A DNA stretch of 55,940 bases. It comes from CAXBES01 sp963974915 (GTDB lineage Bacteria; Bacteroidota; Bacteroidia; Flavobacteriales; Flavobacteriaceae). The stretch spans positions 1-55,940 of the forward strand of contig CAXBES010000018.1 of the NCBI GenBank assembly GCA_963974915.1, given 5' to 3'. This document shows, piece by piece, positions 54,242-55,940 of the stretch (positions within the stretch are counted from its first letter, which is position 1; each line of letters starts with the position of its first letter). A program made the position numbers and the translations under genes. The notes beneath the pieces are model-generated. The model was given only the letters and a program-made list of their open reading frames with translations. It searched no databases and was not told the origin of the DNA.

Positions 54242-54251
54242 TTAAGACACT

Positions 54252-54446
54252 ATGTTAATAATACCAATAAAAGAAGGAGAAAATATCGATAGAGCGCTAA
54301 AACGTTTTAAGCGTAAGTTCGATCGTACAGGTACTATGCGTCAGCTACGTGCACGTCAGGCTTTTACTAAGCCGTCTGTTGCTAGAAGAAAAGAAATTCA
54401 GAAAGCACAATACATACAAGGACTTAGAGACGCTGAAGAAATTTAG
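54252..54446 (+). CDS. rpsU: 30S ribosomal protein bS21
   Basis: The 64-residue, very basic protein matches bS21: MLIIPIKEGENIDRALKRFK start, RKFDRTGTMRQLRARQ middle and a SVARRKEIQKAQYIQ end. It sits on the 30S subunit near the 3' end of 16S rRNA. It has a strong SD (54237-54241) and its own promoter, and is followed by a terminator. The order rpsU, xerC, hpf, tRNA-Thr is common in this group. Confidence 0.97.
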   Translation: MLIIPIKEGENIDRALKRFKRKFDRTGTMRQLRARQAFTKPSVARRKEIQKAQYIQGLRDAEEI

Positions 54447-54482
54447 TGTATTTCTGCAAAGGCAGGAATCTCTTTAATATAT

Positions 54483-54515
54483 AATCCGTTACTTTATAAG
54501 TAGCGGATTTTTTTT
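54483..54515 (+). terminator. Terminator of rpsU
   Basis: AATCCGTTACTT (54483-54494) pairs with AAGTAGCGGATT (54498-54509) with one G-U pair, followed by a long T-run. Confidence 0.9.
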
Positions 54516-54574
54516 GTTTTAAAGTTTAGTTGTTGAATCTTCCGTATTTTTACCAGCCACGAATTATCAATTTT

Positions 54575-55465
54575 ATGTCGTTTAAAGCCTTTATCGAGTA
54601 TCTTCAGCTGGAAAAAAAATATTCGGCACACACGATCACTGCATATCAAAACGATTTAGATAGTTTCTTTTTATTTATTTCTGAAACTTATGATGTTTCC
54701 GAAGGAAAAGAAGTTAATTATGCCATGATTAGGAGTTGGATCGTTTCTTTGGTGGATTCGGGTATTTCAAACCGAAGCGTTAACCGAAAAGTTTCCTCTT
54801 TAAAATCGTATTATAAATTTCTTCTGAAAACCAAACAGATCGATGTGAGCCCGTTGCTAAAACACAAAGCCTTAAAAGTTGCTAAGAAAATACAGGTCCC
54901 TTTTTCGGAAGCTGAAATAGAAGATGTTTTAAGTTTATTGCAAGAGGCAGATGATTTTGAAGGGCTGCGTAATAAGCTAATTGTAGAGCTTTTTTACAGT
55001 ACAGGTATAAGAAGAACCGAGTTGGTGAATTTAAAGCTAGCAGATGTGTCTATTGCACAAAAGACAATAAAAGTGCTTGGTAAACGAAATAAAGAACGAA
55101 TAATCCCTTTGTTGACTTCTGTCGTGAAAACAATTGATGATTATATAAAGGAGCGCTCTGCTATAATAAACATAAAAGATAAAGAGTTTTTGTTTGTATC
55201 TGAAAAGGGAGTTAAAATTTATGAAACGCTTGTCTACAGAATTATAAATTCATATTTTAGTAAAGCATCTGAGAAAGTGAAAAAGAGTCCGCATATCTTG
55301 CGACATTCTTTTGCGACACATCTTTTAAACGAAGGTGCCGATTTAAATTCAGTAAAAGAACTACTTGGGCATTCGAGTTTGGCATCCACGCAGGTATATA
55401 CTCATAATAGCATTGCGAAATTAAAGGAGGTCTACAGCAACTCACATCCCCGAAATTCTAAATAA
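54575..55465 (+). CDS. xerC: Tyrosine recombinase XerC/XerD type
   Basis: The ATG at 54575 (MSFKAFIEYLQLEKKYS) gives 296 residues, the usual XerC length; a TTG at 54530 would add 15 residues without similarity. The catalytic set is complete: R146 (TGIRRTE), K170 (VLGKRNK), H240 and R243 (HILRHSF), H266 (LGHSS) and Y275 (QVYTH). It resolves chromosome dimers at dif. Chromosomal setting next to rpsU and hpf, with no attachment site or phage genes, argues against a mobile-element integrase. Confidence 0.93.
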   Translation: MSFKAFIEYLQLEKKYSAHTITAYQNDLDSFFLFISETYDVSEGKEVNYAMIRSWIVSLVDSGISNRSVNRKVSSLKSYYKFLLKTKQIDVSPLLKHKALKVAKKIQVPFSEAEIEDVLSLLQEADDFEGLRNKLIVELFYSTGIRRTELVNLKLADVSIAQKTIKVLGKRNKERIIPLLTSVVKTIDDYIKERSAIINIKDKEFLFVSEKGVKIYETLVYRIINSYFSKASEKVKKSPHILRHSFATHLLNEGADLNSVKELLGHSSLASTQVYTHNSIAKLKEVYSNSHPRNSK

Positions 55466-55487
55466 ATAATTTAAAAACTAAACGCGT

Positions 55488-55790
55488 ATGAAGGTAAATG
55501 TTCAGGCTCCTAATTTTACAGCCAAGGACGAGCTTATAGAGTTCGTTGAAAGAAGACTAACAAAACTGGAACAGTTTTACGATCGTATCATTTTCGCCGA
55601 TGTATTTTTAAAAGTTCAAAAGACAAGTGAAAAGCAGAATAAATGTGTAGAGGTTTTACTAAGCGTACCCGGAGGAGATCTCATAGTTAAAAAGGAAGCT
55701 AAAAGTTTTGAAGAGGGTACAGATGAGTGTGTTCAATCTTTAGAAAGGCAGTTAAAAAAAAGAAAGCAAAAATTAAGAGCATTTTTCTAA
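55488..55790 (+). CDS. hpf: Ribosome hibernation factor, short HPF/RaiA family
   Basis: The 100-residue protein has the HPF/YfiA fold: VNVQAPNFTAKDELIEFVER, a middle strand VFLKVQKTS and the basic end QLKKRKQKLRAFF. It binds the decoding centre of 70S ribosomes when growth slows. The gene lies 22 bp after xerC, so both are probably in one unit. Confidence 0.9.
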   Translation: MKVNVQAPNFTAKDELIEFVERRLTKLEQFYDRIIFADVFLKVQKTSEKQNKCVEVLLSVPGGDLIVKKEAKSFEEGTDECVQSLERQLKKRKQKLRAFF

Positions 55791-55831
55791 GATAATTTTC
55801 GAAAAAAGTTTTTTTAAAAAAATAATTTATA

Positions 55832-55867
55832 TACATTTGCAGTCCGTTAGAAATAGCGGACTTTTTT
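55832..55867 (+). promoter_or_regulatory. Promoter with immediate hairpin/T-run before tRNA-Thr
   Basis: TACATTTG (55832-55839) matches the -7 consensus. Directly after it AGTCCG (55841-55846) and CGGACT (55857-55862) form a stem followed by six Ts, ahead of the tRNA at 55890. The hairpin could be the terminator of the hpf unit, or an early termination point for transcripts from this promoter. Confidence 0.55.
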
Positions 55868-55889
55868 ATGGCTAAAAAGTCGTGGAAAA

Positions 55890-55940
55890 GCCGATGTAGC
55901 TCAGCTGGCTAGAGCAGCTGATTTGTAATCAGCAGGTCGT
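55890..55940 (+). tRNA. tRNA-Thr (TGT), cut by window end
   Basis: The first 51 nt of a tRNA are present: acceptor arm GCCGATG (55890-55896), D-arm GCTC/GAGC, and anticodon stem GCTGA/TCAGC with loop TTTGTAA, giving anticodon TGT (55924-55926). The variable loop and the T-arm lie past the window edge. In related genomes tRNA-Thr often leads a tRNA cluster before tuf (expectation only). Confidence 0.92.

Noticed and set aside
54575..55465. Integrase of a mobile element
   Set aside because: XerC length, complete catalytic set, neighbours rpsU and hpf, and no attachment repeats point to the housekeeping recombinase.

Overview
The window reads as chromosomal DNA of a marine-type Flavobacteriaceae (phylum Bacteroidota). 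The evidence is AT-rich sequence, promoters of the Bacteroidota type (-7 TAnnTTTG, -33 TTG), weak or absent Shine-Dalgarno sites except at rpsU, a type IX secretion (T9SS) C-terminal sorting domain, and many secreted proteins or lipoproteins of families typical of the group (DUF3857, NamZ/DUF1343, CreD, DUF2851). The genus cannot be fixed from this sequence. No phage, plasmid, IS element or CRISPR array was found.

Layout. 1-649: an array of 91-bp tandem repeats running in from the left edge, then a cluster of palindromes. 650-8631: a lysine-metabolism-like dehydrogenase, a small secreted protein, a TPR hybrid histidine kinase, an SDR enzyme, a DUF3857 protein and a DUF2809 protein. 8723-11539: a minus-strand group (membrane protein, winged-helix regulator, Coq4-like protein, CreD) with a matching 17-bp palindrome before two of its starts. 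11716-14236: a CBS-domain protein, a 0.57-kb intergenic region with three tandem look-alike small RNA units, a DUF1801 protein, kdsA and a nested inverted-repeat element. 14237-16030: typA/bipA.

16125-28809 is a surface-glycan region. It begins with a small membrane protein, a methyltransferase whose N-terminus carries a kinase-like signature, and two tandem membrane phosphatase/sulfatase-superfamily proteins. A FemAB-like acyltransferase, a sugar aminotransferase, a Wzx-type flippase and an FdtA-type ketoisomerase follow, and then four glycosyltransferases. Together they suggest synthesis of a 3-amino-3,6-dideoxyhexose, its acylation, its assembly into a glycan, membrane export and a later decoration step.

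28944-45972 is mostly envelope and housekeeping genes: a divergent subtilase, FtsE, a 1006-residue TPR protein paired with an outer-membrane barrel, an amidohydrolase lipoprotein, a metzincin-like lipoprotein, a YkgJ Cys-cluster protein, a NamZ-like muramidase diverging from an FtsX/LolC-type permease, a cysteine-synthase-family enzyme and a T9SS cargo protein. 46107-54161 holds DUF2851, PspC and K+ channel genes, an AGCS symporter, a helix-hairpin-helix protein, an acyl-CoA dehydrogenase and a carboxypeptidase-regulatory-like protein. 54252-55940 is a translation-linked block, rpsU-xerC-hpf-tRNA-Thr, and the tRNA runs off the right edge.

The observations most worth a second look are the three tandem small RNA units (12172-12690), the shared operator of the winged-helix/CreD group, the small-protein/kinase-like methyltransferase/paired membrane hydrolase module, the acyltransferase gene without a usual start codon, and the nested palindrome element upstream of typA.
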